Of a DNA stretch of 64,000 nt, positions 19,834-29,602 are shown one piece after another. This stretch comes from Eremothecium cymbalariae DBVPG#7215 (lineage: Eukaryota; Ascomycota; Saccharomycetes; Saccharomycetales; Saccharomycetaceae). Location of the stretch: NCBI RefSeq assembly GCF_000235365.1, contig NC_016454.1:806001-870000 (forward strand), given 5' to 3'. Numbering within the stretch: position 1 is the first letter of the stretch; each line of letters starts with the position of its first letter. The notes under the pieces were generated by a model, which saw only the letters and a program-made list of their open reading frames with translations, had not been told where the DNA came from and did not search any database. Position numbers and translations under genes: made by a program.

Positions 19834-22095
19834 ATGTCATCGTTAACCAAGTTGTTGCAGGAGAAGAGGAAGAATGAGATTGTTAGTGCGAACTTGGCCT
19901 CATCGCTGCAGGCAGCTGTGTTAACGGAACCTTTGGTGGATCATCAACGCCAGAATGCTGTGGAAAAGCCTTCTTTAACACAAAGGTACTCAAGCACGAC
20001 GACAATTACGCAGGTTAACTCGAATAGTGATAGCGATACCACGCCAAATGGGTCGATGGATAGGGGTAATCCACTTTCCCAATCGTTCATGGACACTAAT
20101 TCTGCGTATACAGCAGCTTTTTACAGGGGCAGCAGCATGCCGTGCAAGGATCGCACGGTGTCAGTTATCATTAACGAAGGGATCAATATTAGTCGGAACT
20201 CGTCAGCCAAGCATTCATGGAGTCATAGCGTGGGTCGAAACTATCCTTCATTATCCTCCAGCATACCTTATTCGGTTCCTAATTCAAATAGCAATGGTGC
20301 GAGCTCGCAGACGAGTTTTACACAAGACAACAACAACCCTGGTAATACGTTTGTGACTTCTCAGTGGATAGAAAAGTATGGGAACTCACTTCCAAAGAAT
20401 GTTTCTGCTATTGACTCGAATATTATTTCGTCCCCCAAAGTCGGTTCAGTGGAGCCGCGATTTGTAATTTCACGACAAAAGTTGCAGAAAAGCCCGACTG
20501 AAATTACCTCTAACCATTCGATATCGATTTCAAGGTCGAGTTCCCTTTCCTCACAACTGGGTAATTTCTTTTTCACCAAGTCATCCAAAGATATACCGTT
20601 TTCCTCTGCTGGGAATGTTCCAACTTCCTCCAACAGTTGCTCTAATAAAGAAAATGTCAATAATGAGAACTGCATCCCTAAACCCATTCGTGCCAGACAA
20701 AGTTCTGTCTATAGCACTTCACGCCAGCCCACTGGCTCCTACAACGATAATTTTGCAGGGTCGCCTTCCTCGTTACAAGAAAATCCGTTGTCCCACCAAG
20801 CGACAAAATCGCGCCACTCCTCCTTTGCAGATTTAAAGAGATTTTTCAAAAGGAGTGGCTCTAACAGTCAGTTAAGTGTATCGCCGGGCACCCCACCAGT
20901 TTCAAATGGTTCCATTTCTTCACACAGTTCAAACCATTCTTCCACATTTACGGCGGGTTCTTATGGAAGCCAGAATGGCGAAGTATTATTTAATCCTACT
21001 GGCAGTGCCGTGTCCCAAGGGTTAACGTTTTTCAAGAGGTATTCCAAAACAGGAGAAAAGCTGGGTGCAGGTGCTGGCGGATCTGTTAGATTAGTAAGAA
21101 GATTGAGAGATAATACTGTTTTTGCTGTTAAAGAATTTCGTCCTAAATACGATAATGAATCAAAGCGTGATTACATTAAAAAGATTACGTCTGAGTACTG
21201 TATTGGCACAGCATTACGTCATCCGAACATTATCTCAACGATAGAGATAGTTTACGACAACAATAGGATATTACAAGTAATGGAATACTGTGATTATGAT
21301 CTTTTCGCCATTGTTATGAGTAATAAGATGTCCTACGAAGAAATCAATTGCTGCTTCAAGCAAATTTTAGTGGGAGTTGAATACTTGCATTCTATGGGAC
21401 TTGCGCATCGTGATTTGAAACTTGACAACTGTGTTATTAACCGCCAAGGGATTGTGAAATTAATTGATTTTGGTGCTGCTGTTGTGTTCACTTACCCACA
21501 TTCTGGTACACTTGTAGAAGCAAGTGGTATTGTTGGAAGTGATCCATATCTTGCTCCGGAAGTTTGTATTTTTACGAAGTATGATCCTCGACCGGTGGAT
21601 ATTTGGTCCGTTGCGATCATTTATGCATGCATGATCCTAAAAAAATTCCCTTGGAAGATTCCAAAGTTAAAGGATAATTCTTTCAAGTTTTTCTGCTCTG
21701 GAAGAGACTGCGACTCCCTGAGCGCACTGGTAACCCGTACACCTGAACCTCCATCTTATGACAATATGATCTCAGGAAACACATATTCTTCACCCGCCCA
21801 ACAGTCTAACAACCCCTCTGATCCGAACAACCCCAATATTGGACCTCAAAGGCTTTTGCACTCCTTGCCAGAAGAGAGTCAGAATATCATTGGTCGTATG
21901 GTAACTCTAGCCCCAGCCTGCAGGGCCTCAATTGATGAAATAATGGAGGATGACTGGATTCGCTCAATTGACATTTGTTATGTTAATGAAGTTACCGACA
22001 GGCTTATAACTGCAAGTGATCATAAACACACTCAGGTAGATCAAAGTGAGGCCCATATAGCAGGCCTTGAGAAGAAAAAGAAAAGGGGCAAATGA
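19834..22095 (+). CDS. NPR1: Npr1/Prr2-type protein kinase
   Basis: The protein has 753 residues (S. cerevisiae Npr1 about 790). The N-terminal about 400 residues are Ser/Asn-rich and disordered, with many SS and RxxS contexts. The kinase domain spans about 405-712: Gly-rich loop GAGAGGSV (about 411-418), VAIK-type lysine in AVKEF (about 433), HRDLKLDN (about 525-532), LIDFGAA (D about 545) and DPYLAPE. This is the fungal NPR1/HAL5 family, which stabilises nutrient permeases and is controlled by TORC1 and nitrogen. The single gene is syntenic to both NPR1 (YNL183C) and PRR2 (YDL214C), so it is the pre-duplication ancestor of the pair; sequence similarity to Npr1 appears the closer. Confidence 0.9.
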   Translation: MSSLTKLLQEKRKNEIVSANLASSLQAAVLTEPLVDHQRQNAVEKPSLTQRYSSTTTITQVNSNSDSDTTPNGSMDRGNPLSQSFMDTNSAYTAAFYRGSSMPCKDRTVSVIINEGINISRNSSAKHSWSHSVGRNYPSLSSSIPYSVPNSNSNGASSQTSFTQDNNNPGNTFVTSQWIEKYGNSLPKNVSAIDSNIISSPKVGSVEPRFVISRQKLQKSPTEITSNHSISISRSSSLSSQLGNFFFTKSSKDIPFSSAGNVPTSSNSCSNKENVNNENCIPKPIRARQSSVYSTSRQPTGSYNDNFAGSPSSLQENPLSHQATKSRHSSFADLKRFFKRSGSNSQLSVSPGTPPVSNGSISSHSSNHSSTFTAGSYGSQNGEVLFNPTGSAVSQGLTFFKRYSKTGEKLGAGAGGSVRLVRRLRDNTVFAVKEFRPKYDNESKRDYIKKITSEYCIGTALRHPNIISTIEIVYDNNRILQVMEYCDYDLFAIVMSNKMSYEEINCCFKQILVGVEYLHSMGLAHRDLKLDNCVINRQGIVKLIDFGAAVVFTYPHSGTLVEASGIVGSDPYLAPEVCIFTKYDPRPVDIWSVAIIYACMILKKFPWKIPKLKDNSFKFFCSGRDCDSLSALVTRTPEPPSYDNMISGNTYSSPAQQSNNPSDPNNPNIGPQRLLHSLPEESQNIIGRMVTLAPACRASIDEIMEDDWIRSIDICYVNEVTDRLITASDHKHTQVDQSEAHIAGLEKKKKRGK

Positions 22096-22553
22096 TTACC
22101 CATGGGCCTCAAAGCATTTAAATTGAACTACTACAGAAAAAAGAAAAAAGAGCTAGCAAGCATTCCAAGTAACTTTTTGTTTTACTTATCTATCGTTCTG
22201 TTCCCGTTTTCTTCACGTTTCATTTATTACGCACAAAAATTATAGTTTTTCATGCTAATGAATAAGCATTTAACCCTTATAAAAGTAATTTGATGGTATT
22301 GATATTATACCTTGTAAGTTTGTATGCACGTATTTATTTGGAGTATTTGAACTTTAAAAGAAATCTAGAGATGTAAAAGAATGACAGAGGTCCAGAAGCT
22401 GACGTCTCGGCACAACTTTTCACCAAATCCGGGTAATAGTATATTTTAGACATTCCGCAATTTTGAAAATTTTATAGGTATTAGCTGTGAAGATAGATGC
22501 ATAAACGGGACCAAATAGCATAAAGAAATCAGCCTCTCAATTATCAAGGGTTT
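22096..22553. other. Intergenic region NPR1-MRPL19
   Basis: 458 bp. A CGGGTAA element near 22427-22433 (Reb1 core) lies about 125 bp upstream of the MRPL19 start. Confidence 0.45.
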
Positions 22554-23003
22554 ATGTCTCAGCCAGCGAAGAATATACTTGTTAAATTGATCGTTAGTGC
22601 GGGTCAGGCTGCGCCGTCTCCTCCAGTTGGTCCAGCTCTAGGTTCCAAAGGTGTAAAAGCGATGGACTTTTGTAAAGAGTTTAACGCACGAACTGCATCA
22701 TATAAGCCAGGCATACCAATTCCTGTGCTTATAACAATTAAACCAGATAGATCTTTTTCATTTGAGATGAAATCTCCACCAACAGGCTACTTACTGTTAA
22801 AGGCGTTGGGGATAGAGAAAGGTAGTGGTCAACCAAACTTGCTGAAACCTGCTAACATAGCTGGAGAGCTGTCACTTAAACATATCTACGAAATTGCCAA
22901 AATCAAAAAAGCAGATAGCAGACATGCATCTCTAAATATGGAGGGGATTGTTAAGTCAGTTATTGGTGTTGCAAAAAGCATGGGGATAAATGTGGTTGCA
23001 TAG
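22554..23003 (+). CDS. MRPL19: Mrpl19, mitochondrial ribosomal protein uL11m
   Basis: The protein has 149 residues (S. cerevisiae about 158). It is the uL11 family from end to end: [20 protein letters not shown], then [15 protein letters not shown] and [20 protein letters not shown] in the N-terminal domain, and the RNA-binding C-terminal domain [10 protein letters not shown]...[13 protein letters not shown]. It forms the base of the L7/L12 stalk of the mitochondrial ribosome. There is no obvious long presequence, which is normal for this protein. Synteny matches YNL185C. Confidence 0.95.
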   Translation: MSQPAKNILVKLIVSAGQAAPSPPVGPALGSKGVKAMDFCKEFNARTASYKPGIPIPVLITIKPDRSFSFEMKSPPTGYLLLKALGIEKGSGQPNLLKPANIAGELSLKHIYEIAKIKKADSRHASLNMEGIVKSVIGVAKSMGINVVA

Positions 23004-23276
23004 TAGTGGATTGTCGTAGGAAGTGAATATTTCATCAGCACAAGTATATAGTATAATTGAAAAATTATGATTCGGTGAAACGCTAAAATACTGAAGTAAA
23101 AGATTCTAACCCTTAAAACAACGCTAAGTACTAGTTAGAAGCCTCAGAATAAAATTAATGAGATTAAATTACAACTATTGTACGACATTATGTTTAAGTT
23201 GAATGCAATGCAAAAAACAAATAAAAACCAAGGTGTCAAGTAATTAACACAAGAACAGATATAGCAAGAGTAGAAA
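23004..23276. other. Short spacer between convergent MRPL19 and UBP10
   Basis: 273 bp between two 3' ends, AT-rich, nothing recognised. Confidence 0.4.
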
Positions 23277-24053
23277 TCAAGTTCTGTTCAGCCTTCTTCT
23301 CTTGTTCTTCTTGAACTTATTTTTCCTACGGTTGCTGTTGCCGATGCTATTATTATTATTATTGTTGTTGTTGTTGTTAGTGTTATTGTTATTTTGCGTT
23401 GTATTGGAGGTACCTGAAGTGTCGCTGTTTATAACCGTTAGCGGATTGAAATATGGCTGAGGAACCAATTTGACAGCCTTTGGAGTCAACCTGGTATAGA
23501 CCAGGTAGTAAGCGTTCACTTCCTTTAGGACATTTCTTTCTGTTATCTTGTTAATATATTCATCATCATATGTAGCCCATGTGCCGTCTGGTTGTTTACA
23601 ATGTGCGATATAATGACCACTAGATAACGAACGACCCTCATGAACTACAACACTGATTAGCTGGTATTTGACCGGAAGTGACTTCTCCGACTCAACGCAA
23701 TATTCTGTTAGATCCATAAACAAAGGATAGGATACCGCTTGCTTCATTTTAGAGGATGATGTACCATTGAACCTGAATTTTTTCAAGTGGATTAACAAGG
23801 TTTCAGGGGCACGCAAAATCATGTTTCTTTTAATTGCATTCGTTGTTGTCTTACACTTCTCACAAACATATCCTTCCTTATTGTCAACTTTCTTTATTAA
23901 TTCTGGGTTGAAAAAATCTCTGATGGATTTTTCGATGGAGTAGCGCCGCTTCGGTTGAGGTAATGTATCCATTGAAGTATTCGAACCTGTCGTCGAAGGC
24001 AGGTTTTCACCGTTACTAGGTTCATCTACAATTGAATCGCCATTTCTCATCAT
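23277..24053 (-). CDS. UBP10: Ubp10 ubiquitin protease, C-terminal half (second frame)
   Basis: 258 codons in the frame that continues UBP10 after the A-run. The first in-frame ATG is created at the junction itself, so this is unlikely to be an independent gene. It contains the second zinc-knuckle CEKC of the USP fingers, a LRAPETLLIHLKKFRF block, and the His box LSSGHYIAHCKQPDGTWATYDDEYI with the catalytic histidine and following Asp. An Asn-rich repeat (about 222-235) and a basic tail KNKFKKNKRRRLNR complete it. It lacks the catalytic Cys, which is in the other half (24050-25621). Confidence 0.85.
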   Translation of the reverse strand: MMRNGDSIVDEPSNGENLPSTTGSNTSMDTLPQPKRRYSIEKSIRDFFNPELIKKVDNKEGYVCEKCKTTTNAIKRNMILRAPETLLIHLKKFRFNGTSSSKMKQAVSYPLFMDLTEYCVESEKSLPVKYQLISVVVHEGRSLSSGHYIAHCKQPDGTWATYDDEYINKITERNVLKEVNAYYLVYTRLTPKAVKLVPQPYFNPLTVINSDTSGTSNTTQNNNNTNNNNNNNNNNSIGNSNRRKNKFKKNKRRRLNRT

Positions 24054-25621
24054 TTTTTTCCTTTAAGATGTAAAGAAAGGTCGTAAATTGGCTGTTCAGT
24101 AATGGACACGCTACCACACGATTTACATTTCACTCTCTGCTGTAGTAAGCCACCGAAAATATCGTATATTATAGATGCCGTCATCTTATGACCAAGCGGG
24201 ACAGAATCCTCCTGTAACCGTGACATTAAGGACATGAAGTATTCATGAGAATCTTCTTGGTTCCACGCACTCATCATACAATTTATATCTTCTAGCCTCG
24301 CAATAAGCTTTTTTGGGTTAATGTAAGACAGTTTTGGTTTGCCTGATTCTACTGACCACATCCTTTTGGAAGTTTCGGCAAATGCATACGACACAGATGA
24401 TGACGAAATTATGTCGTTGTAGTTGCCATGCAAGATATCGAATAGATAGTGTTGTAATGCTGGAATATGCAACATTGCTTGAATTGCAGCGTTCTGATAA
24501 CAAGTAACACCGTGATTCAGCAAACCTTTAGGCCTACAATTGGTAAAATTAGATCCCCAGTTCTTCTTAATACGATGCGGCTCATTGGTACCCCTGTCAT
24601 CATCATGTTCATTGAACTGATAAAAATCATTGAAGTCTGAAATGGTAGTGGGTGGTGTTGGCGAGGGAAAATTATTCAGCTCTATATTTCTATGCTTAAA
24701 GCCTTCTTGCTCTTCCTCCTTGTTTTCCAGTTCATCTCCAACTTGCTCAAGCTGCTGGCGGTACTCCCGCACTTCTTGAATCAACTCCAACTCTTCTGCT
24801 TTGAGACTAACTTGAGTGTCCACCCCACCATACTCTTCATCATAAGCATCATCACCACCAGCACCATCAGTATCGGCACAAACTCCGCGGTTTTCCTCGG
24901 TTCTTTGCTTTGTTATGCTTACGTCAGAATCCTCGTCGCTTTCTTCCTTCTCCTTTTCCGGATCATAATCTTCGTCATCTGAGGAAGAATCAGCATGCCT
25001 CTCACCTCCATGGCTACATTCGGCGGTAGAATCTTCCGTAGTAATCTCAACCTCCTCCCCCAAATCCTCCCCGACATCTTCCTCTACCACCGATTCCCGC
25101 TGATGACCTCTACCTTCACCATTCCGTGATTTGCGTGCCCCTTGCCGTTCCGGATGCTCCTTCGCCTCGTAAAACATATCTTCCTCAGAAGAATTATAGT
25201 TACAACTACCACCACCTAATTCCCCTATTTTCGCCTCCTCTCCTGAACTTGTGCCCTGATATTCGTCGTCACTAATATCTTGATTCCTTGTCGCCTTACC
25301 TTTCGCAGAAAATGACCCCGACCCTGACCTTGAATACAATTGCAGCGCCTCTTGCAACGACCTAGGCTGCCGACCATTACTAACAATATCGCAACCACCA
25401 GCACCATTCGCTTGAACACCCTCCACCTCCACTTTACCGTTGGTCCTCGACCCACTACCACCTGAATCCATAGTACCGTCGTCGCTTCTCTCCCCCCCAA
25501 TCACAATATACGAAGTAGGATCGACCATGATATTGTCCTGTTTCTTTGCTTTCTTGAAATGCAATGGTTGCGAAACTATTCTATCAACTAGAGGCTTGAT
25601 CGAATCCTTAGTCACAGACAT
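24050..25621 (-). CDS. UBP10: Ubp10 ubiquitin protease, N-terminal half (first frame)
   Basis: 523 codons from the ATG at 25621. A long acidic, Ser/Glu-rich N-terminal region (about 1-355) is typical of Ubp10, which acts in silencing, nucleolar function and H2B deubiquitination. The USP domain starts with the Cys box PKGLLNHGVTCYQNAAIQAM (Cys near 375), then NQEDSHEYFMSLMSRLQ and the first zinc knuckle CKSCGS. It stops at TGA right after LHLKGKK, inside the USP domain. The His box is in the overlapping -1 frame (23277-24053). Together they give about 780 residues, close to the 792 of S. cerevisiae Ubp10. Synteny matches YNL186W. Confidence 0.88.
   Translation of the reverse strand: MSVTKDSIKPLVDRIVSQPLHFKKAKKQDNIMVDPTSYIVIGGERSDDGTMDSGGSGSRTNGKVEVEGVQANGAGGCDIVSNGRQPRSLQEALQLYSRSGSGSFSAKGKATRNQDISDDEYQGTSSGEEAKIGELGGGSCNYNSSEEDMFYEAKEHPERQGARKSRNGEGRGHQRESVVEEDVGEDLGEEVEITTEDSTAECSHGGERHADSSSDDEDYDPEKEKEESDEDSDVSITKQRTEENRGVCADTDGAGGDDAYDEEYGGVDTQVSLKAEELELIQEVREYRQQLEQVGDELENKEEEQEGFKHRNIELNNFPSPTPPTTISDFNDFYQFNEHDDDRGTNEPHRIKKNWGSNFTNCRPKGLLNHGVTCYQNAAIQAMLHIPALQHYLFDILHGNYNDIISSSSVSYAFAETSKRMWSVESGKPKLSYINPKKLIARLEDINCMMSAWNQEDSHEYFMSLMSRLQEDSVPLGHKMTASIIYDIFGGLLQQRVKCKSCGSVSITEQPIYDLSLHLKGKK
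24053..24061 (-). other. A-run frameshift site within UBP10
   Basis: On the coding (minus) strand the sequence is GGA AAA AAA TGA ATG-like: seven A bases (24059-24053) preceded by GG and followed by TGATGAG. In the zero frame this is a perfect A AAA AAA slippery heptamer with TGA as the next codon. A -1 slip, or one extra A in the genome or the mRNA, continues into the second half. Confidence 0.85.
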
Positions 25622-26907
25622 ATCTTGGATCAGAAACTGGTCAAATCTCGAGTCCGCTTACCTTGCAAAAAGCTTTCCCAGAAAATTTTCAAATTCAGAG
25701 ATGACTTTTGGTGCCGGTCAGTAGTGTTTGACAAAACTTTACCAAAAACTCAAAAAATTGGTGAGCCGATTTGCCGACAAAAAACAAAATGAAAACACAG
25801 CAAAAAAGAAACTCTGGCCTTGGCGCCAAATGAGAACATTCCGTATAGAACGATAAATATGAACACGTGATTCTTAGGGTTCAGATTGGTAACTTCTAAC
25901 GGCATTGAAAAAGAAATTACAAAAACCGAATTAGGAAGCTCATCTCACATCCGTCATGTTAAAAATTATCTCTATTAGCACCACCAGAGTACTGAAGTTA
26001 GATGGGAAATAGGCCGCCTAACAGTGTTTGTAAAGTCTGTCCCGGAAGGCAATGCAGAAGGTTACGCTGGCAACAGAATGCGGAAAATCAGTCAATGCGC
26101 TGAATCGTGTTATCCACGGAAGGCATCTAGGGAGAGAAAGACTATATAGGATGGGTGTAGTAGAACTACAACTTAACTATTTTAATAATAAGCGATGGAC
26201 CAGCGCGTGAGTTCGTATATAGTATTTGAATAAGAGGATGCTGGATCTCACCAACAGATTGGTTTTTTTAATTTTACAACAGGTCGAAGGACCATGGGCC
26301 AGTTTGAAATATTGCAATATGGTTACAATTGTCGGGCGCGATTGGTATTAGCGTAGTATGACTATACGGCCGGGATGAATGGCCACTGTACATTGTAGGA
26401 TTTTCTTTCACCTTTTTTGCCCAGCAGAAGTGCTCTTGCGGTATTTTAAAGTATGCATGATGATACGTTTGTTCTGCATGAGAAGGCGGGGAACGATTGA
26501 AGACGTATGCTGTGAAAAAGGAGTCTAAAATTAGTAACATTCGAGGAGTGTGGTTGCAGAGCCTAGAGGTGAGAGCAATGTAATATTTATGAAGTATGGT
26601 TTGCCCTTTTGTTATCAATGCTCTTTTTGAATCTATGCGGAAATGATTGTTCTAAATGGCAGTTGTTACACAGTCGGCCTCAGAATTAGTTTTAGTGACC
26701 TTTAGGACTGCCTCCAGGAGCAATTCAATTCAAAGTAGAGTGTATAGTATTTGCTTGTTCTATATCTTGCAGTGATTCGGGTCTGATTCAGATGTTTGGG
26801 CACGCGTGCTTGAATGGACATTGGCTCGTAAAGTTGGTTAGTTGAGGATAACACCGAAGAACAAAAAGCTGAAAGCACTCCTTAATTAGTTATATCAACA
26901 CCAATGG
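25622..26907. other. Divergent promoter region UBP10-RRI1
   Basis: 1.29 kb. Contains a GAACACGTGATT site near 25863. A 114-codon frame on the minus strand (26274-26618) starts without an ATG and resembles nothing. I see no GDH2 remnant here, although GDH2 (YDL215C) lies next to RRI1 in S. cerevisiae. Confidence 0.45.
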
Positions 26908-28188
26908 ATGGGAACAAATACAAGGTTATCAATGTCACCACGCAGCCAGACTGTGGGCCAACTTGGGCAATGGATACAGGATAACAATAATTCACCCAGC
27001 AGGCAGTTTCCTGGGAAATCGACCACGGGCGTTTCCAAATCTTTGGAGTCTCCAATGAGCACCGTCCCATCATCTAGGAGTTTGAATAAACAACAACAAG
27101 ATTTTTGGAAGCAGAACCCGTTATATTTCCAGAAGCTTGCCGTATCTAATTTAGCATGTATGAAGATGTTGCGACATTCTATTGAGGGCGGTGATATTGA
27201 GGTTTTGGGTATGTTGTTGGGCCATATGCAAGGGGAGACTATTGTCGTCGTGGACTCGTATGGCTTACCTGTAGAAGGAACAGAGACTAGGGTAAATGCA
27301 CAAATGGAATCCTACGAATATATTGTACAGTACTTGGATAGCATGGTAACCGACAGAATGGCAATTGTTGGTTGGTACCATTCACATCCTGGATACGGTT
27401 GCTGGTTAAGCGGTATAGATGCCGAAACTCAAGCATTGAATCAGAATTTTCAAGATCCTTATTTAGCTGTGGTTATTGATCCTAAGAAATCGCAGGAGAA
27501 CGGGGTTTTAGAAATTGGGGCATTCAGGACCCTTCCAGATTGCGACAACAATGCCAAGTCTGCGTCTTCATCGACCAACGATATGAAATATGGGCGCCAC
27601 TCTTCAAAATATTATGAATTGCAGGTCACGTACTTTGAAGGGAAGTATGATAGTAGCTTGTACCAATCACAGTTAATAGTCCCTGTGCCAAAGCTTTTAG
27701 ATGCGGATGAAGAGGTCTTAATTCGCCAAATGTTAGGATTTGCTAGAGCATGTAGGAATATCAAGAAATTACAGGTGACAAATAGGACCTTTTTGCCCAA
27801 AAATATTAGCTCTTACAATTTAGATGTTTCAGAGCAAGATATATCAATGGAGAAATACAATGGATCAGACTCTGTTGTGGACATTAACCCGGAGGATAAA
27901 CATATTCCGCAATCTGTTATTGAAGACGATTATAATGACGGCGGAGCTATAAATATGGGTGAACATAATGTTAATATGAATAATGACAGTAATTCTGCAG
28001 ACATCGTAATGGATACTGCAAGTGTTTCGAGCAACGATGAACAGCCACAAGTGGCCTTTCAAGAAGCATCAGATTCACAGATGGGCGTGGTTGAAAATGA
28101 ATACCTAAGGATAAAACGAGAACTTCTGCTGTTTAAAATGCAAGACTATCAGAAATTAAGATTTTACAGAGACGCATTTACACTATAG
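26908..28188 (+). CDS. RRI1: Rri1/Csn5, JAMM metalloprotease of the COP9 signalosome
   Basis: The protein has 426 residues. The MPN+/JAMM domain covers about 75-215: Glu98 in GGDIEVLGMLLG, and the zinc motif His158-x-His160 in WYHSHPGYGCWLSGID with Asp171. VEGTETRVNAQMESYEY is the strongly conserved Csn5 signature. The enzyme removes Nedd8/Rub1 from cullins. The unusually hydrophilic Asn/Asp-rich region (about 300-385) before the C-terminal helix is like other yeast Rri1. The start is uncertain: an out-of-frame ATG begins 4 nt upstream (26904). Tail-to-tail with SWT21, overlapping by 6 bp. S. cerevisiae order is YDL216C. Confidence 0.93.
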   Translation: MGTNTRLSMSPRSQTVGQLGQWIQDNNNSPSRQFPGKSTTGVSKSLESPMSTVPSSRSLNKQQQDFWKQNPLYFQKLAVSNLACMKMLRHSIEGGDIEVLGMLLGHMQGETIVVVDSYGLPVEGTETRVNAQMESYEYIVQYLDSMVTDRMAIVGWYHSHPGYGCWLSGIDAETQALNQNFQDPYLAVVIDPKKSQENGVLEIGAFRTLPDCDNNAKSASSSTNDMKYGRHSSKYYELQVTYFEGKYDSSLYQSQLIVPVPKLLDADEEVLIRQMLGFARACRNIKKLQVTNRTFLPKNISSYNLDVSEQDISMEKYNGSDSVVDINPEDKHIPQSVIEDDYNDGGAINMGEHNVNMNNDSNSADIVMDTASVSSNDEQPQVAFQEASDSQMGVVENEYLRIKRELLLFKMQDYQKLRFYRDAFTL

Positions 28189-29409
28189 TTTAATTAGCAT
28201 GATCCCAGACTTGCATTTATCATTTAATTCACAGAACTTATCCGGAGAATATGAAACAGATAAGGAATTAATATCACTGGGGTTTTGATGGACTATATTA
28301 ATTCTAACGGGACCAGTGTTTAGATCAATGACATCAGTAGGTCGGATCCCATCACTGCTTGGTCTACCATATCTATCTATTCCTCCAAATTCAATAATAT
28401 CGGTTGTCCACCGTAATAGATGCCCGCTATCGTCACCCATCAGGAGCCCGTGATATGGGCTGTAAGCGGCATAAAATTTCTGTTGATAAACCTTGAAAGG
28501 GAGTTGAAGTTCATTGACTACTTCCATAGATTTTCGCAGATCCAATATTGTAATTTTATCAGAATTTCTCTTAAATATGTAAAAATAATGTCCATTGTCA
28601 CTTTGCAAGATCTGATAGATGCCGCGATTTCCATCTTTTAAGGTTTTCCAAGTAGATATGTGACAAGCCCTTGGGTCTACCCGTAAAAACTCAGACTTAT
28701 ATGTCCCAGCATATCTAATATTATCATGTCTTTCGTTGCATTGGTCAAAACAAGAAACTATAGTTTTATGAGCATGTCTCCCACATCTAATACGAGTGGA
28801 TTGTGAACTCCACAATGGTTCACGGCGAGATACGTCGAATAATGCAATAGTATTTCTTGTGGATCCTAGAATAAAGTGTTTCCTACTACAAAAGTCAATG
28901 GAATAAGCTGTCAAGAGTTTATCATTTTCTTCGTTTACAAACCGGAAGTTAACCAATGATTTATTTTGTTCCCTCATGGGATTAAGTGAATACAGTTGAA
29001 TTGGCAAGTCATTTGAAGACAGTAAAATTACTTTATTGTTGTCATCTTTCTCAAATAATGAGTGATTTGGATGGATGGCATGCGATATGATAGAATGGGT
29101 TTTGAAAAATCTTTGAAATGGCACAAGCTGCTTTTGTCCTTCCGGAATTAGATACTGTCGTACTCCAAAATCATCATTAACTGTAGTTAATGATATACCA
29201 TCCATGGACCACCTCATGCCTTGACAAATTACTGGTCTATTATTTTGGACCTCTGTTGTAAGACTTTTAGCATATGGAGATGACTCTAAACCTGGGAACA
29301 GATAGTCGTGTGACTTTGTCATCACATTCCAACTCAAACATTCCTTGTCCCAAACCTTCACTCTATCTCTACCATCAAATATATCTTCTGTGGTGGTCAC
29401 AACACTCAT
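28183..29409 (-). CDS. SWT21: Swt21-like WD-repeat protein (spliceosome-associated)
   Basis: The protein has 408 residues (S. cerevisiae Swt21 about 357). It is a WD-type propeller with weakly conserved repeats: CQGMRWSMDGISLTTVNDDFG, HFILGSTRNTIALFDVSRRE, ETMISCFDQ-like and YSPYHGLLMGDDSGHLLRW. This is the Swt21/WRAP53-like family, which in S. cerevisiae promotes U1/U2 snRNP function in pre-mRNA splicing. The stop TAG (28185-28183) overlaps the end of RRI1. It starts 193 bp from TIM22 on the opposite strand and shares its promoter. Order matches YNL187W. Confidence 0.82.
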   Translation of the reverse strand: MSVVTTTEDIFDGRDRVKVWDKECLSWNVMTKSHDYLFPGLESSPYAKSLTTEVQNNRPVICQGMRWSMDGISLTTVNDDFGVRQYLIPEGQKQLVPFQRFFKTHSIISHAIHPNHSLFEKDDNNKVILLSSNDLPIQLYSLNPMREQNKSLVNFRFVNEENDKLLTAYSIDFCSRKHFILGSTRNTIALFDVSRREPLWSSQSTRIRCGRHAHKTIVSCFDQCNERHDNIRYAGTYKSEFLRVDPRACHISTWKTLKDGNRGIYQILQSDNGHYFYIFKRNSDKITILDLRKSMEVVNELQLPFKVYQQKFYAAYSPYHGLLMGDDSGHLLRWTTDIIEFGGIDRYGRPSSDGIRPTDVIDLNTGPVRINIVHQNPSDINSLSVSYSPDKFCELNDKCKSGIMLIKL

Positions 29410-29602
29410 TTTAAACCCCTAGACTGGTTAGTGTGTTGATATTTTAAAAGTAGTAGCATATGTACAGTTTGTTTATCTCGTTAAGAAAGTTTTGATTATT
29501 GACAAAGTTTTCCATCATTTTGATTTCGATGCGTGCACCTCTTTACAAAAAGCATCAAACAAAGAACAGACCTTGATCAAAACTAATTATAAGCTTCTTC
29601 AA

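Noticed and set aside
26274..26618. 114-codon frame in the UBP10-RRI1 gap
   Set aside because: Starts at a TTG, no recognised similarity, sits in a promoter.
29492..29602. 37-codon upstream extension of TIM22
   Set aside because: Known Tim22 starts with MVY..GFGLE; the upstream part shows no similarity and begins without an ATG.
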